This document shows, piece after piece, positions 6,407 through 15,451 of a stretch of DNA of 64,000 nucleotides. The stretch lies in assembly GCA_945865535.1 (NCBI GenBank), contig CAMBDW010000002.1, positions 62,001-126,000 of the forward strand. Direction: 5' to 3'. Source of the DNA: Chryseobacterium gleum. GTDB lineage: Bacteria > Bacteroidota > Bacteroidia > Flavobacteriales > BACL11. Made by a program: the position numbers and the translations under genes. Within the stretch, counting starts at the first letter, position 1. Each line of letters starts with the position of its first letter. Below the pieces are notes generated by a model. The model was not told where the DNA came from. It ran no database searches and saw only the letters and a program-made list of their open reading frames with translations.

Positions 6407-7660
6407 ATGAAAAACATGAAAAAACTGATGTACCTATCTTTAGGTGTACTATTTTTGAGCGCATGCTCTAAAAGTAGTGATAATGACCCTCTAAAATCTT
6501 GGGATTGCATTGACGGAGGGTGTGTTGAACTAGCAGGTACAAATGGAGTGTACGCTTCATTAGCTTCTTGTCAAACTGCTTGTGGAGAAACGCCAATTCA
6601 AACTGAATATTCAGGTCAAATTACTGAAGATGTTACTTGGACTAATGACAACATTTATGTATTAGATGGAAGAGTTACTGTTATAAGCGGTGTTACCTTA
6701 ACTATTGAGGCTGGTACAGTAATTAAAGCTGAAGGGGGACAAGATGCTGATGCTTCATGTTTACTTATTGCTAGAGGAGGAAAGTTAATGGCTAATGGAA
6801 CTGCAAGCATGCCTATTATTTTTACATCTATTGCAGATGATATTTCTAATTCTCATCCTAGCTATCCAGGTTTTGTTAATTTAAATGAAACACAAGATAA
6901 TTTATGGGGAGGAGTTTTAATTTTAGGAAATGCTCCTATTTCTGCGGCTAGCTCTGAAGTGCAAATTGAAGGAATTCCTGCCTCTGACGCTAATGGCTTA
7001 TATGGTGGTTCCAATGCTTCTGATAACTCAGGTTCATTAACTTATGTTCAAATCCGTCATGGAGGTACAAGCATAGGTGAAGGTAATGAGATTAACGGCT
7101 TAACCTTAGGAGGAGTTGGATCTGGAACTACACTAAATTATATTGAAGTTTTAGGAAATCAAGATGATGGATTTGAATTTTTTGGAGGAACTGTTGATGC
7201 TTCTAACTTATTAGTTTGGGGACAAGGTGATGATGCCTTTGATGTTGACCAAGCATACAGTGGAACAGTAAATAATTTTTTAGGTATATTAATTGATGGC
7301 GATCAGGGGTTAGAAATAGATGGCTGGGAAGGAACTCTACAAGCTGACTTTACTCTTATGAATGGGACAATTATAGGAGCTGAAGGATTAAAAAATAACT
7401 GTGGAACATTTAAAAGCAAGGCTTCTGGAAGTGTTTCTAATATGCTATTTAAAAACATGAAAGAGGGGGCATACTTAAAAGTAGATGCTGGTGCGACAGG
7501 TATTACATTTAGTAATATTTCATTTGAAGCTGGTTATACCCAAACATTAACTGATGGTTTAGGAACAACCAATTTTAATGATAATAATAACGGCACTGGT
7601 GGAGCTAATTTATCAAAGTTTGATGGTTGGTCATGTGCTGGCAAACAGGGCGCATACTAA
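6407..7660 (+). CDS. Outer-surface lipoprotein with a predicted right-handed beta-helix
   Basis: From ATG 6407 (or 6416) a lipoprotein signal peptide follows: MKKLMYLSLGVLFLSAC, with the lipobox LSAC and acceptor Cys. In-frame ATGs at 6356 and 6380 lie inside the A-rich repeat and would put an unlikely basic extension before the signal, so 6407 is preferred. Next is a Cys-rich segment (WDCIDGGCVELAG then SLASCQTACG), a short four-Cys motif I associate with surface proteins of marine Bacteroidota. The remainder is rich in Gly, Asn and Asp, with phrases such as GVTLTIEAGTVIKAEGG and FEFFGGTVDASNLL typical of parallel beta-helix proteins. A TonB receptor follows, so the pair may bind and import a ligand. 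Confidence 0.7.
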   Translation: MKNMKKLMYLSLGVLFLSACSKSSDNDPLKSWDCIDGGCVELAGTNGVYASLASCQTACGETPIQTEYSGQITEDVTWTNDNIYVLDGRVTVISGVTLTIEAGTVIKAEGGQDADASCLLIARGGKLMANGTASMPIIFTSIADDISNSHPSYPGFVNLNETQDNLWGGVLILGNAPISAASSEVQIEGIPASDANGLYGGSNASDNSGSLTYVQIRHGGTSIGEGNEINGLTLGGVGSGTTLNYIEVLGNQDDGFEFFGGTVDASNLLVWGQGDDAFDVDQAYSGTVNNFLGILIDGDQGLEIDGWEGTLQADFTLMNGTIIGAEGLKNNCGTFKSKASGSVSNMLFKNMKEGAYLKVDAGATGITFSNISFEAGYTQTLTDGLGTTNFNDNNNGTGGANLSKFDGWSCAGKQGAY

Positions 7661-7682
7661 ACATCAAAAATCTCTTAAAAAG

Positions 7683-7710
7683 AAAGCCCTTAGCTCAGGG
7701 CTTTTTTTTT
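7683..7710 (+). terminator. Rho-independent terminator after the lipoprotein gene
   Basis: AAAGCCCT (7683-7690) pairs with AGGGCTTT (7697-7704) around TAGCTC, followed by a run of T to 7710. It separates the lipoprotein from the receptor gene, perhaps allowing more lipoprotein than receptor mRNA. Confidence 0.8.
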
Positions 7711-7771
7711 AAGATATAAAAGAAATATTAAATAAAAGTTAAGTTAATATAAATTTAGAAATCAGATAATA

Positions 7772-10636
7772 GTGAAATATATTTACACAATAGGATTAAT
7801 TGTATTACATCTAATAGCCTACAGTCAAAATGGGATTGTTAAAGGTACTATTATTGATGAAACTGGAGAGCCAATGTTTGCGGCAAATATTGGTATCGCA
7901 GGAACAAGTTATGGAGCATCTACTGATTTTGATGGGAAATTTCAAATAAGTGCGCCTGCAGGAACCTATACACTAACAATATCCTTTATTGGATACAATC
8001 CTATTCAGGTTACTGATGTAATTATTAAATCAGATAATGTGAATGTTTTAAAATTAATTCAATTATCAGCAAATGCTATAAGTTTAAATACTGTTACTAT
8101 ATCTGCTGTTGTTGAAAGAAGCACTGAGAGCGCTTTATTAACTGTTAAAAAGAGATCACCAATTTTAATGGATGCAATTTCATCTCAATCATTTAAAAAA
8201 TCTGCAGATGGAAATGCAGCTGCTGCTGCTAAAAGAATTCCTGGGGTCTCTATAGAGGGAGGTAAATATGTATATATTAGAGGCCTTGGTGATAGATATA
8301 CTAAAACTCAGTTAAATAGCATGGATATACCAGGTTTAGATCCTGATAGAAATGCAATTCAAATGGATATTTTTCCAACAAATATTATTGATAATATAAA
8401 AATTTTAAAATCTTTTTCAGCAAATCTTCCAGCTGATTTTACTGGTGGAATTGTAGATGTTGAAACAAAATCTTTTCCTGATGTTGCATTTTCAAACTTT
8501 TCTATTGGACTAAATTATAATCCTTCATCTTCATTTAACTCTAACTTTTTATCCTATGATGGAAGTTCTACAGATTTTCTAGGTTTTGATGCAGGAGTAA
8601 GAGCACTTCCTGTTTCTACAAATGAGATTACTCGGCCAATTGATATTATAACTGACCGTGATAGAATGTTGAATATTAACAATTCATTTTCAAAAAATCT
8701 TTCAGTTTCAAAAAAAATGAGTCTAATTGATGGAAGTTTTTCATATTCTTTTGGAAATCAAATGTTATTAAAAAAACATAAATTAGGATACATAGGCGCT
8801 TTTTCATATAAAAAAACATTTGAATTTTATAACAATAAAATTGAAAATAGATGGGAAAAAAATCCTGATTCACTAATTTTCAATCTAGATGCTAATAAAA
8901 AAACTACTGGTCAACTTGGTGTAAATAACGCTTCTGTTTCTTTAATGGGAGGTGCTAGTCTTAAAGTTGAAAACTCATCTTACAAAATTAATTTATTACA
9001 CCTTCAAAATGGTGAATCAAAAGCAGGTTTATTTGTATCTCAAAATTTTAAAAGTAACGTAAATACTGTAAAAACAGATATTTTAGATTACTCAGAAAGG
9101 TCTTTAACTAATTTACTTCTTGAAGGCAACCATACATTTAATGACAATAAATTAGTTTACAATTGGAAGATTGCGCCAACATTATCAAAGATTAGAGATA
9201 AAGATGTTAGAGAAATCCCTTATGAAGTTATAATAAATGGTACTGACACTGGGTATATAATTGACCCAAGTAATGCAGGTAGTCCTACTAGAACATGGAG
9301 ATATCTGGATGAAATGAATTTTGCTGTTTCTAATAATTTGCTTTTTAACCACTCAATTTTAGGCAGGGAAGCTAAATTAAATACTGGCATTTACTATACT
9401 TATAAAGTAAGAGAATATAATGTAATAAAATATACCTTAACTGGAGAATCTAATACATATACTGGTAGACCAGATGAATTAGTGAATGAATTATCAATTA
9501 ATAATTTACCTGGTGGTTTTTTTCATTCTGGCGGTTCACAAATTAGCAATCAATATACAGGAGTTCAATTTAATATTGCCCCTTATTTTTCTGAAGAATT
9601 CTATCTTTTACCGTCTTTAAAAACAATAGCAGGATTAAGAATTGAATATTACAATCAATTTTTTACAGGAGAAAATCAAGAAAATGAAGTATATAATAAT
9701 GTTAAAGTTATTGATGACTTAGGTTTTTATCCTACTTTAAATCTTGTTTATGAATCTAATAACCAAAGAAAATTAAGATCAGCTTTTTTTCAAACAACTG
9801 CAAGGCCTTCATTTAAAGAAAAATCTTTAGCTCAAATCTATGATGTTATTTCCGGAACTACTTTTAATGGGAATATAGATTTGTTGCCAACTAGAATTAA
9901 TAATTTTGATTTAAGATATGAATTATACGGTGAAAAAAATAATTCTGCAACATTTAGCTTTTTTTATAAAAGATTAGAGAATGCAATTGAATTAACAAAA
10001 TTTAAATCAGATGAAGATAATATTCAACCTGTAAATGCGAAGTCTTCTGATATAAAGGGGCTTGAATTTGAAGTAAAATCAGAACTTAAATTTATTTCCG
10101 ATATTATAAATTCTTTTAGTTTCAGTTTTAATACCTCATTTATTTCTTCAAGAACATATTTATTTGGAGATGAATTATCATCTAAAGAAGATAATTTAAG
10201 AGATGGAGAGTCTCTCACTAATAATGACGATATTCAAGACAGGCTTTTTGACGCTTTAGGCATATCAAAAAATAATAAGCCTTATAGAGTCATGCAAGGA
10301 CAAGCCCCATATCTGATTAACGCTGGTTTTAACTATACAAATACTGAAAATAATCTTGAACTTGGAATTTTTTATAATGTTCAAGGAAGAACTTTGTCTG
10401 TTGTTTCAATTAATAGGGAGCCAGATATTTATTCTTCTCCATTCCATAGTTTAAACTTAAGTGTAAGTAAAAAGCTAGGTGTTAAAAATAGAATGACAAT
10501 AAGTTTTGGCTCGAAAAACATTTTAGATTCTAAAAAGCAACTAATTACCGACTCTTTTAATGCACGAGAAGAAATTTATAGCAGTTATGATTACGGAAGA
10601 GAGTTTTATTTTACTTTATCTTATAACTTAAAATAG
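7772..10636 (+). CDS. TonB-dependent outer-membrane receptor with carboxypeptidase-like N-terminal domain
   Basis: A 954-residue protein starting at GTG with a signal peptide (IGLIVLHLIAYSQ). Residues about 20-105 form the CarboxypepD_reg-like domain (GIVKGTIIDETGEPM, TDFDGKF, YTLTISFIGY). The plug domain follows, with AKRIPGVSIEGGKYVYIRGL near 152 and NIIDNIKILKSFSANLPADF near 204. The rest is a 22-strand-type barrel rich in aromatic and Asn residues. The last residues (YFTLSYNLK) form the closing strand. Such receptors take up ligands larger than porin limits using TonB energy. Position beside the Pst/Pho region suggests a phosphate-containing ligand, but the sequence does not prove it. No SusD-like gene is present, unlike glycan uptake loci. 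Confidence 0.85.
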   Translation: MKYIYTIGLIVLHLIAYSQNGIVKGTIIDETGEPMFAANIGIAGTSYGASTDFDGKFQISAPAGTYTLTISFIGYNPIQVTDVIIKSDNVNVLKLIQLSANAISLNTVTISAVVERSTESALLTVKKRSPILMDAISSQSFKKSADGNAAAAAKRIPGVSIEGGKYVYIRGLGDRYTKTQLNSMDIPGLDPDRNAIQMDIFPTNIIDNIKILKSFSANLPADFTGGIVDVETKSFPDVAFSNFSIGLNYNPSSSFNSNFLSYDGSSTDFLGFDAGVRALPVSTNEITRPIDIITDRDRMLNINNSFSKNLSVSKKMSLIDGSFSYSFGNQMLLKKHKLGYIGAFSYKKTFEFYNNKIENRWEKNPDSLIFNLDANKKTTGQLGVNNASVSLMGGASLKVENSSYKINLLHLQNGESKAGLFVSQNFKSNVNTVKTDILDYSERSLTNLLLEGNHTFNDNKLVYNWKIAPTLSKIRDKDVREIPYEVIINGTDTGYIIDPSNAGSPTRTWRYLDEMNFAVSNNLLFNHSILGREAKLNTGIYYTYKVREYNVIKYTLTGESNTYTGRPDELVNELSINNLPGGFFHSGGSQISNQYTGVQFNIAPYFSEEFYLLPSLKTIAGLRIEYYNQFFTGENQENEVYNNVKVIDDLGFYPTLNLVYESNNQRKLRSAFFQTTARPSFKEKSLAQIYDVISGTTFNGNIDLLPTRINNFDLRYELYGEKNNSATFSFFYKRLENAIELTKFKSDEDNIQPVNAKSSDIKGLEFEVKSELKFISDIINSFSFSFNTSFISSRTYLFGDELSSKEDNLRDGESLTNNDDIQDRLFDALGISKNNKPYRVMQGQAPYLINAGFNYTNTENNLELGIFYNVQGRTLSVVSINREPDIYSSPFHSLNLSVSKKLGVKNRMTISFGSKNILDSKKQLITDSFNAREEIYSSYDYGREFYFTLSYNLK

Positions 10637-10809
10637 CATTAATAATAGTTTACTAATGTATTTTCAGATATTTAGTAAATAAAGAATGAGCAAAAAATTT
10701 AAATTTATAAAAACTATAATACCGAAAGATTTTTATTTTTAAATATATCTTTTCACATTTAATAATTATTTGATAACATTTTGGTAAAATATAAAAGTCT
10801 ATAACTGAG

Positions 10810-10817
10810 TACTTTTG
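10810..10817 (+). promoter_or_regulatory. -7 promoter box of a small isolated transcript
   Basis: TACTTTTG matches TAnnTTTG exactly, 13 bases before the ATG of a 36-codon ORF. A TTTTG at 10779-10783 may be the -33 element, although the spacing of 26 is longer than usual. Confidence 0.4.
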
Positions 10818-10830
10818 TCATAAATAAAAA

Positions 10831-10941
10831 ATGATGGTTTTAGAAATAACATATTGTGCAAGCTTCCTTTTATTAATAATAACTCAAGTAATTAAAGACA
10901 GAAAAGAGCATAAAAAATACTTCAAAAAAAGACATTGTTAG
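10831..10941 (+). CDS. Possible 36-residue single-pass membrane peptide
   Basis: The ORF begins MMVLEITYCASFLLLIITQV and ends with a strongly basic tail (KDRKEHKKYFKKRHC). One hydrophobic segment (about residues 3-20) followed by Lys/Arg/His is the pattern of small bacterial membrane peptides. Support comes from context: a consensus -7 box at 10810, a perfect palindrome just after the stop (10946-10961) and a terminator at 11025-11049, which together frame a transcript of about 230 bases. I recognise no homologue, and the transcript could equally be a non-coding RNA. Confidence 0.35.
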   Translation: MMVLEITYCASFLLLIITQVIKDRKEHKKYFKKRHC

Positions 10942-10945
10942 TAGG

Positions 10946-10961
10946 CCTTAGTGCACTAAGG
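10946..10961. repeat. Perfect 16-bp palindrome
   Basis: CCTTAGTGCACTAAGG reads the same on both strands. It lies 5 bases after the stop of the 36-codon ORF. It could be a dimeric regulator site or a hairpin in the small transcript. The rest of the 483-base gap (10637-11119) is AT-rich, holding the small ORF, the terminator and the dispersed repeat. Confidence 0.6.
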
Positions 10962-11024
10962 TTCATTGGTTAAATAACTCCGAAAACAATTAAAAGAACT
11001 TATTCTTTTTGTCTTTTTGTATAA

Positions 11025-11049
11025 AAAACACTTATGAAATAGGTGTTTT
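11025..11049 (+). terminator. Rho-independent terminator
   Basis: AAAACACTTAT (11025-11035) pairs with ATAGGTGTTTT (11039-11049) around GAA, with one G-T pair, followed by more T. It suits the small transcript on the plus strand; on the minus strand the A/T flanks could also stop other transcripts. Confidence 0.6.
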
Positions 11050-11068
11050 TTTTTGTAATATATACATA

Positions 11069-11100
11069 GTGGGCCTCTCTTGCCATAGTTCGAACTTTTT
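11069..11100 (+). repeat. Dispersed intergenic repeat, copy 2
   Basis: The second copy of the element at 5191-5220, sharing the exact 16-base end ATAGTTCGAACTTTTT. It abuts the segment 11097-11159 that is duplicated at 1637-1699, so this spot is linked to two separate rearranged copies in the window. Confidence 0.5.
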
Positions 11101-11119
11101 AATAAAATTCTTTTGTTTA

Positions 11120-12079
11120 TTAAAATTTGTATTCTAAGTTTAAAAATAGTGTGTTTTCAGCTTCTGATCCTTCAGCTGAATCAGTCCAAGATTGCAAGTT
11201 TAATGCAACAGTAACACCTTTTGCCATTTTTCTTTCAATACCGTAAACAGTAAAGCTCCCCTGCTCTTTTGTTTTTGAAGCATCATCATGTCTTGCAAAA
11301 ACAGTGTATTTGTCCGACATTTTGTAGGCTCCATAAATAGACATCATATCTTGTTCAGCATCTTTAACATTACCAGAGTTTCTCATCATATTAGTTTCGG
11401 CTCCAATTGTAATGTTGTTGCTGGTGTAAGAAATTGCACCTGTGGTAATTGTTTGAGAGGCGCTCATATCATCATATAATGGTCTTGGCGAAAGATCTTG
11501 TTGCACTCTTAAGGATAAACTTTCATTAACTTTATAGGTTAGTCCTAATCCTCCTCTAAACAATCCGTTTGAATCTTGGAGTTTATTGAATCCTTCTCCA
11601 TTTATTACCTGTGCATCCAAACTGATTTTATCAGAAAATGTATAATCTGTCGTAACTCCAACATCAGCAGAACTTGCCCATTTGTATTTATCTAGAGCAG
11701 ATTTTTCAACATATCTTCTTCCCCAAGCTCCCTCCATAAACTTGAAATTTTTTGTTCCAACCATTCCAAAGTTAATACTTAGTTCATCACAAGCTTTCCA
11801 TTGTAAAGATGCAATTTTTAAAAATGCTGTATATGAACTTCCCTCATCATTTTTACCTACATCAAAAGTAATTTCAGTTGAGAATTGGTCATCTATTTTG
11901 TACGAATAGCCTAAGTAGGCTCTTTTAATTTCAAATGCTTTAAATGCATTTTCATCTTCTTCTGTTGACATGTCATAATTGAAATTAGAGAAGATTTTAA
12001 CTGAAGGCTTTCCTTCTTGGGCAGAAGCACTAGCTACTGTGATAAATGCTGCGCTAAGTAATAAAATTGTTTTTTTCAT
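11120..12079 (-). CDS. OprO/OprP-like phosphate-selective porin family protein
   Basis: A 319-residue outer-membrane beta-barrel with a clear signal peptide (MKKTILLLSAAFITVASASA, then QEG). Strand-like alternation runs through the whole length, with phrases such as FEIKRAYLGYSYKIDDQFST, WASSADVGVTTDYTFSDKIS and the closing strand LFLNLEYKF ending in Phe. The 'F.i.RAylgy' start is typical of porin O/P family members. Expressed just downstream of phoU on the same strand, with its own TACTTTTG promoter and a TTAACA repeat pair upstream, it is likely phosphate-regulated and supplies phosphate to the periplasm for PstS. Its last 13 codons are duplicated as a relic at 1637-1699. Confidence 0.8.
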   Translation of the reverse strand: MKKTILLLSAAFITVASASAQEGKPSVKIFSNFNYDMSTEEDENAFKAFEIKRAYLGYSYKIDDQFSTEITFDVGKNDEGSSYTAFLKIASLQWKACDELSINFGMVGTKNFKFMEGAWGRRYVEKSALDKYKWASSADVGVTTDYTFSDKISLDAQVINGEGFNKLQDSNGLFRGGLGLTYKVNESLSLRVQQDLSPRPLYDDMSASQTITTGAISYTSNNITIGAETNMMRNSGNVKDAEQDMMSIYGAYKMSDKYTVFARHDDASKTKEQGSFTVYGIERKMAKGVTVALNLQSWTDSAEGSEAENTLFLNLEYKF

Positions 12080-12103
12080 AGTTTTTTAAAATTTAATTTT
12101 CAT

Positions 12104-12111
12104 CAAAAGTA
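12104..12111 (-). promoter_or_regulatory. -7 promoter box of the porin gene
   Basis: TACTTTTG on the minus strand, an exact TAnnTTTG match, 24 bases before the ATG. Confidence 0.5.
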
Positions 12112-12141
12112 TAAAGTTATTATGAAGTTAATATTATTTTA

Positions 12142-12170
12142 TTGCACTATTTGTGTTAAGCTATTGTTAA
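12142..12170 (-). promoter_or_regulatory. Pho-box-like direct repeats upstream of the porin
   Basis: On the minus strand TTAACAA (12164-12170) and TTAACAC (12153-12159) are exactly 11 bases apart, with a weaker third unit (AGTGCAA, 12142-12148) at the same period. They end about 40 bases upstream of the porin -7 box. TTAACA repeats with 11-base period are the known PhoP-box pattern of Bacillus. The same word recurs upstream of phoB. Confidence 0.45.
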
Positions 12171-12267
12171 TTTATTAGTATTCTTTTTATATAAAGAAAG
12201 TCTTTGAAATGCCAAAATAATCCAGTTAAGCGGAATCCATCTGCTTTTCAAATATTTATGCCTGTAA

Positions 12268-12924
12268 TTACTTATTTTTTTTGTGCTTAACAACTTTAGA
12301 TTCGATAGAAAAAATTAGTTCTTCAGAAATATTTTTTGTTAAATCACCAACACTCTCTAATTTCCTTACACTTGACAATAAAAAAAACAATGCTTTTGCA
12401 TCTTTTTCATTGTAATTTTTAATTATATTGCTACTGCCTTCTTTATTAATAGCATTTAATAATTCATCTTGTTTAAATACTTTCCGAGCAACAGCGGTAT
12501 CTTCATTTTCAAAAGCTTCTATAACATTTTCCATCATCGCTTTACATTGACCAAACATTTCAGTAATTCGCACATCATTGATAGCGTTTTCTGGAAATGG
12601 GGTGGTTAAATCATTAACATAAGCAGCAATACCATCTGCAATGTCAGCTATTCGTTCTAGTTCATGATTGATTTTAAATACGGATAAGACAAATCGCAAA
12701 TCAATAGATATCGGAGAGTGTAATGCTAAAATATTTTCACAATCTTTATCAATTTTTAATTCCAAAGCATTAATACGTTTCTCTGAATTAGAAATTTCAG
12801 AAGCGATATCTTTATCGAAATTTAAAAAAGCCTGCTCGCTTTTAACTAATTGGTTATTTACGGCTAAGAACATACTTAGTAGCTCTTGTTTTAAGTCTTT
12901 TATTTCTTGTTCTATTAGTTTCAT
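12268..12924 (-). CDS. phoU: Phosphate signalling complex protein PhoU
   Basis: A 218-residue all-helical protein with two PhoU repeats. Typical elements are LVKSEQAFLNFDKDIASEI (first repeat), DLRFVLSVFKINHELERIAD (the conserved 'dLr.i...lki...lERigD' helix, about residues 76-95) and VRKLESVGDLTKNISEEL (second-repeat equivalent, about 188-205). PhoU links the PstSCAB transporter to the PhoR kinase and limits phosphate uptake when phosphate is plentiful. It is the last gene of the pst operon, 10 bases after pstB. Confidence 0.95.
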   Translation of the reverse strand: MKLIEQEIKDLKQELLSMFLAVNNQLVKSEQAFLNFDKDIASEISNSEKRINALELKIDKDCENILALHSPISIDLRFVLSVFKINHELERIADIADGIAAYVNDLTTPFPENAINDVRITEMFGQCKAMMENVIEAFENEDTAVARKVFKQDELLNAINKEGSSNIIKNYNEKDAKALFFLLSSVRKLESVGDLTKNISEELIFSIESKVVKHKKNK

Positions 12925-12934
12925 ATTTTTAAAA

Positions 12935-13702
12935 TTATCCGAATCTACCAGTAATGTAGTTTTGAGTACGTTCTAATTTAGGGTTTTTGAATATTTCTTC
13001 TGTTTTGCCGAATTCTATTAAATCGCCCATATAGAAAAAAGCAGTATTATCGCTTACGCGATTGGCTTGTTGCATATTGTGAGTAACAATTATAATAGTA
13101 TAAAATTCTTTTAATTCATCTATTAGCCCTTCAATTTTTGCTGTTGCAATAGGATCTAATGCTGAGGTTGGTTCATCCATAAGTAACACAGAAGGTTCAA
13201 CTGCTAATGCGCGAGCGATGCATAAACGTTGTTGTTGGCCTCCAGATAAAGCCAAAGCAGATTTTTGCAAATCATCTTTTACTTCATCCCATAGAGCTGC
13301 CTGGGTTAAAGATTTTTCTAGTCTTTCGTTAAGAAAGGTTTTATCTTTTATTCCTTGAATTTTGAGGCCATAAATCACATTTTCATAAATACTTTTTGGA
13401 AATGGATTAGGTTTTTGAAATACCATTCCTATTGTCTTTCTTAATTCGTCTACTTGTACGTTATTGCTGTAGATGCTTTGTTCATTCATCAAAATTTCTC
13501 CTTCCATTCGAAATGATTCTATATAATCATTCATTCGATTAAAGGTTCGCAACAAAGTAGATTTTCCACACCCCGAAGGCCCTATAAATGCAGTTACACT
13601 ATTTTTTTCTACATCCATATTAATGTTTTTTAAAGCGTGCATAGTGTCATAATATACATGAACTCCTTTTACATTAAAGATATTTTGGCGTACTTTTCTC
13701 AT
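12935..13702 (-). CDS. pstB: Phosphate ABC transporter ATP-binding protein PstB
   Basis: A 255-residue ABC ATPase at normal PstB length. Walker A is GPSGCGKST (about residues 42-50), the Q-loop VFQKPNPFP, the signature LSGGQQQRL, Walker [14 protein letters not shown] and the switch His in [10 protein letters not shown]. The PstB-typical 'RTFNRMND' follows Walker A. It drives phosphate import through PstC/PstA at the cytoplasmic face. It lies 6 bases after pstA and 10 before phoU. Confidence 0.97.
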   Translation of the reverse strand: MRKVRQNIFNVKGVHVYYDTMHALKNINMDVEKNSVTAFIGPSGCGKSTLLRTFNRMNDYIESFRMEGEILMNEQSIYSNNVQVDELRKTIGMVFQKPNPFPKSIYENVIYGLKIQGIKDKTFLNERLEKSLTQAALWDEVKDDLQKSALALSGGQQQRLCIARALAVEPSVLLMDEPTSALDPIATAKIEGLIDELKEFYTIIIVTHNMQQANRVSDNTAFFYMGDLIEFGKTEEIFKNPKLERTQNYITGRFG

Positions 13703-13708
13703 AATTTT

Positions 13709-14566
13709 TTACCAGCTAATTTTCTTTTGCCATTTATTACGAATATAAACTGCTATTCCATTCATCACAAATGTAATTAATAATAATATAATAATTGCTG
13801 CAGCTGCATTAATAGTGAATTCATGTTGTGGACGCGAAATCCAATTAAAAATTTGCATAGGCATAACCGTAAACTCATCCATTGGTGATGATGGCGCAAA
13901 TGGCACATAAGCTAATGCCCCAACTACAATAAGAGGAGCTGTTTCTCCAATCGCTCTAGATAATGCTAAAATTACTCCTGTTAAAATACCACCCATAGAG
14001 GCTGGTAGCAATTGATGCCAAATAGTCTGCCATTTGCTTGCTCCTAGTGCAAAAGAGGCAGCCTTAATACTTGGTGGTACTGCTCTAATTGCTTCTCGTG
14101 TAGATACAATGACAATTGGTAAAATAAGTAAGGCAAGAGTAAATGATCCAGCTAAAATGCTATTTCCCATCTTAAATACACGTACAAAAATTTCTAAACC
14201 TAATAAACCATAAATAATAGAAGGAACACCGGCTAAATTAGAGATGTTTAATTCTAATAAAGATGCTAATTTGCCTTTCTTTACGTATTCTTCCAAATAA
14301 ATTGCAGCGGCTAGGCCTATTGGAAGAGCTATGATGGAAGTAAAAGTTAGTATCCAAAGTGTTCCAATCCATGCAGTAAAAATTCCAGCTTTTGCAGCTT
14401 TTCTAGATGGTAGATTTTTCATGAATTCCCAATCAATTCTAGCTAAACCATCTATTAAAATATTACCAATAAATATGGCAAGTATTACTAGCCCTAATAG
14501 AGTACAGGTGATACCTATATATTCAAAGATTTTGTCTTTAACTCTATTTTTTACTGAATTAGTCAT
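13709..14566 (-). CDS. pstA: Phosphate ABC transporter permease PstA
   Basis: A 285-residue permease with about six membrane helices. The MetI-type domain holds TREAIRAVPPSIKAASFALG and the EAA loop ALGASKWQTIWHQLLPASMG (about 174-193), followed by GVILALSRAIGETAPLIVVG, the sequence signature of PstA. It overlaps the pstC gene by 8 bases, implying translational coupling. With PstC it forms the phosphate channel in the inner membrane. Confidence 0.96.
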   Translation of the reverse strand: MTNSVKNRVKDKIFEYIGITCTLLGLVILAIFIGNILIDGLARIDWEFMKNLPSRKAAKAGIFTAWIGTLWILTFTSIIALPIGLAAAIYLEEYVKKGKLASLLELNISNLAGVPSIIYGLLGLEIFVRVFKMGNSILAGSFTLALLILPIVIVSTREAIRAVPPSIKAASFALGASKWQTIWHQLLPASMGGILTGVILALSRAIGETAPLIVVGALAYVPFAPSSPMDEFTVMPMQIFNWISRPQHEFTINAAAAIIILLLITFVMNGIAVYIRNKWQKKISW

Positions 14567-15437
14567 ATTGCTCTCTGAATTTCATTCTTATCCAATAACT
14601 AATGTTGTTTAATATAAAAGTAAAAACAAAAAGTGCTATACCTGCTGCAAAAATGGTTTTATATTCTAAGGTCCCATGGGGGACATCTCCTAAGCTAACT
14701 TGTACAATATAAGTTGTAATAGTCTCGATAGGAACCAATGGATTAGCTGTTAATCTTGGTTGTTGACCAGCAGCAATAGCTACAATCATAGTCTCTCCTA
14801 TAGCTCTAGAAAAAGCGAGTATTACTGATACAATAATTCCTGATGATGCTGCTGGAACCATTACTTTAAATGAGGTTTGCAAACGAGTAGAGCCTAATCC
14901 GTACGCAGCATCACGCAAAGATTTTGGTACAGCTTGTAGCGCATCTTCACTCAAGGAACTAATAAATGGAATAATCATAATCCCCATTACAATTCCAGCA
15001 GATAATGCATTAAAACCAGCCATACTTGGAATTAGTTTCTGTAAAAAGGGAGTTACTACGACAAGAGCAAAAAATCCATAAACAACTGTTGGGACTGCTG
15101 CTAATATTTCTAATAATGGTTTTGCTGTTTTTCGAAATCCATTTGGAGCATATTGGCTCAAGTAAACAGCAATAATTAAGCCCACTGGCAATGCTATGGA
15201 TACTGCAATAAAAGTGGTAAGAAGTGTTCCACTAAGAAGAGGCATGATGCCAAAATGTTTATCAGCAAATAATGGAGTCCATTGAGTATCTGTTAAGAAA
15301 TCTTTTAATGGGACCTCTTTGAAAAAGGAGATACTTTCGAAAAGTAAAATCCAGATAATTCCAATAGTGGTCATGATGGTTATAAGTGCACAACCTTTTA
15401 GTATCCATTCAATAAATTTTTCTGACTTCTTACTCAT
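14559..15437 (-). CDS. pstC: Phosphate ABC transporter permease PstC
   Basis: A 292-residue permease with about six membrane helices. The core includes LLEILAAVPTVVYGFFALVV, then PKSLRDAAYGLGSTRLQTSF as the EAA loop, then AFSRAIGETMIVAIAAGQQP, which is the PstC counterpart of the PstA motif. It follows pstS after an 88-base gap that contains a strong hairpin, which may lower expression relative to the binding protein. Confidence 0.96.
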   Translation of the reverse strand: MSKKSEKFIEWILKGCALITIMTTIGIIWILLFESISFFKEVPLKDFLTDTQWTPLFADKHFGIMPLLSGTLLTTFIAVSIALPVGLIIAVYLSQYAPNGFRKTAKPLLEILAAVPTVVYGFFALVVVTPFLQKLIPSMAGFNALSAGIVMGIMIIPFISSLSEDALQAVPKSLRDAAYGLGSTRLQTSFKVMVPAASSGIIVSVILAFSRAIGETMIVAIAAGQQPRLTANPLVPIETITTYIVQVSLGDVPHGTLEYKTIFAAGIALFVFTFILNNISYWIRMKFREQYD

Positions 15438-15451
15438 ATTAATTAATGCAG

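Noticed and set aside
6274-6510. Minus-strand ORF rich in Phe and Val opposite the A-rich repeat
   Set aside because: It is the translation of the complement of the AAAAACAAC repeat and the lipoprotein signal region; low complexity, no promoter and no homology-like features.
12171-12267. Terminator after phoU
   Set aside because: Only a weak A/T stem near 12181-12200 is visible, with no G/C-rich hairpin or T-run in the right place.
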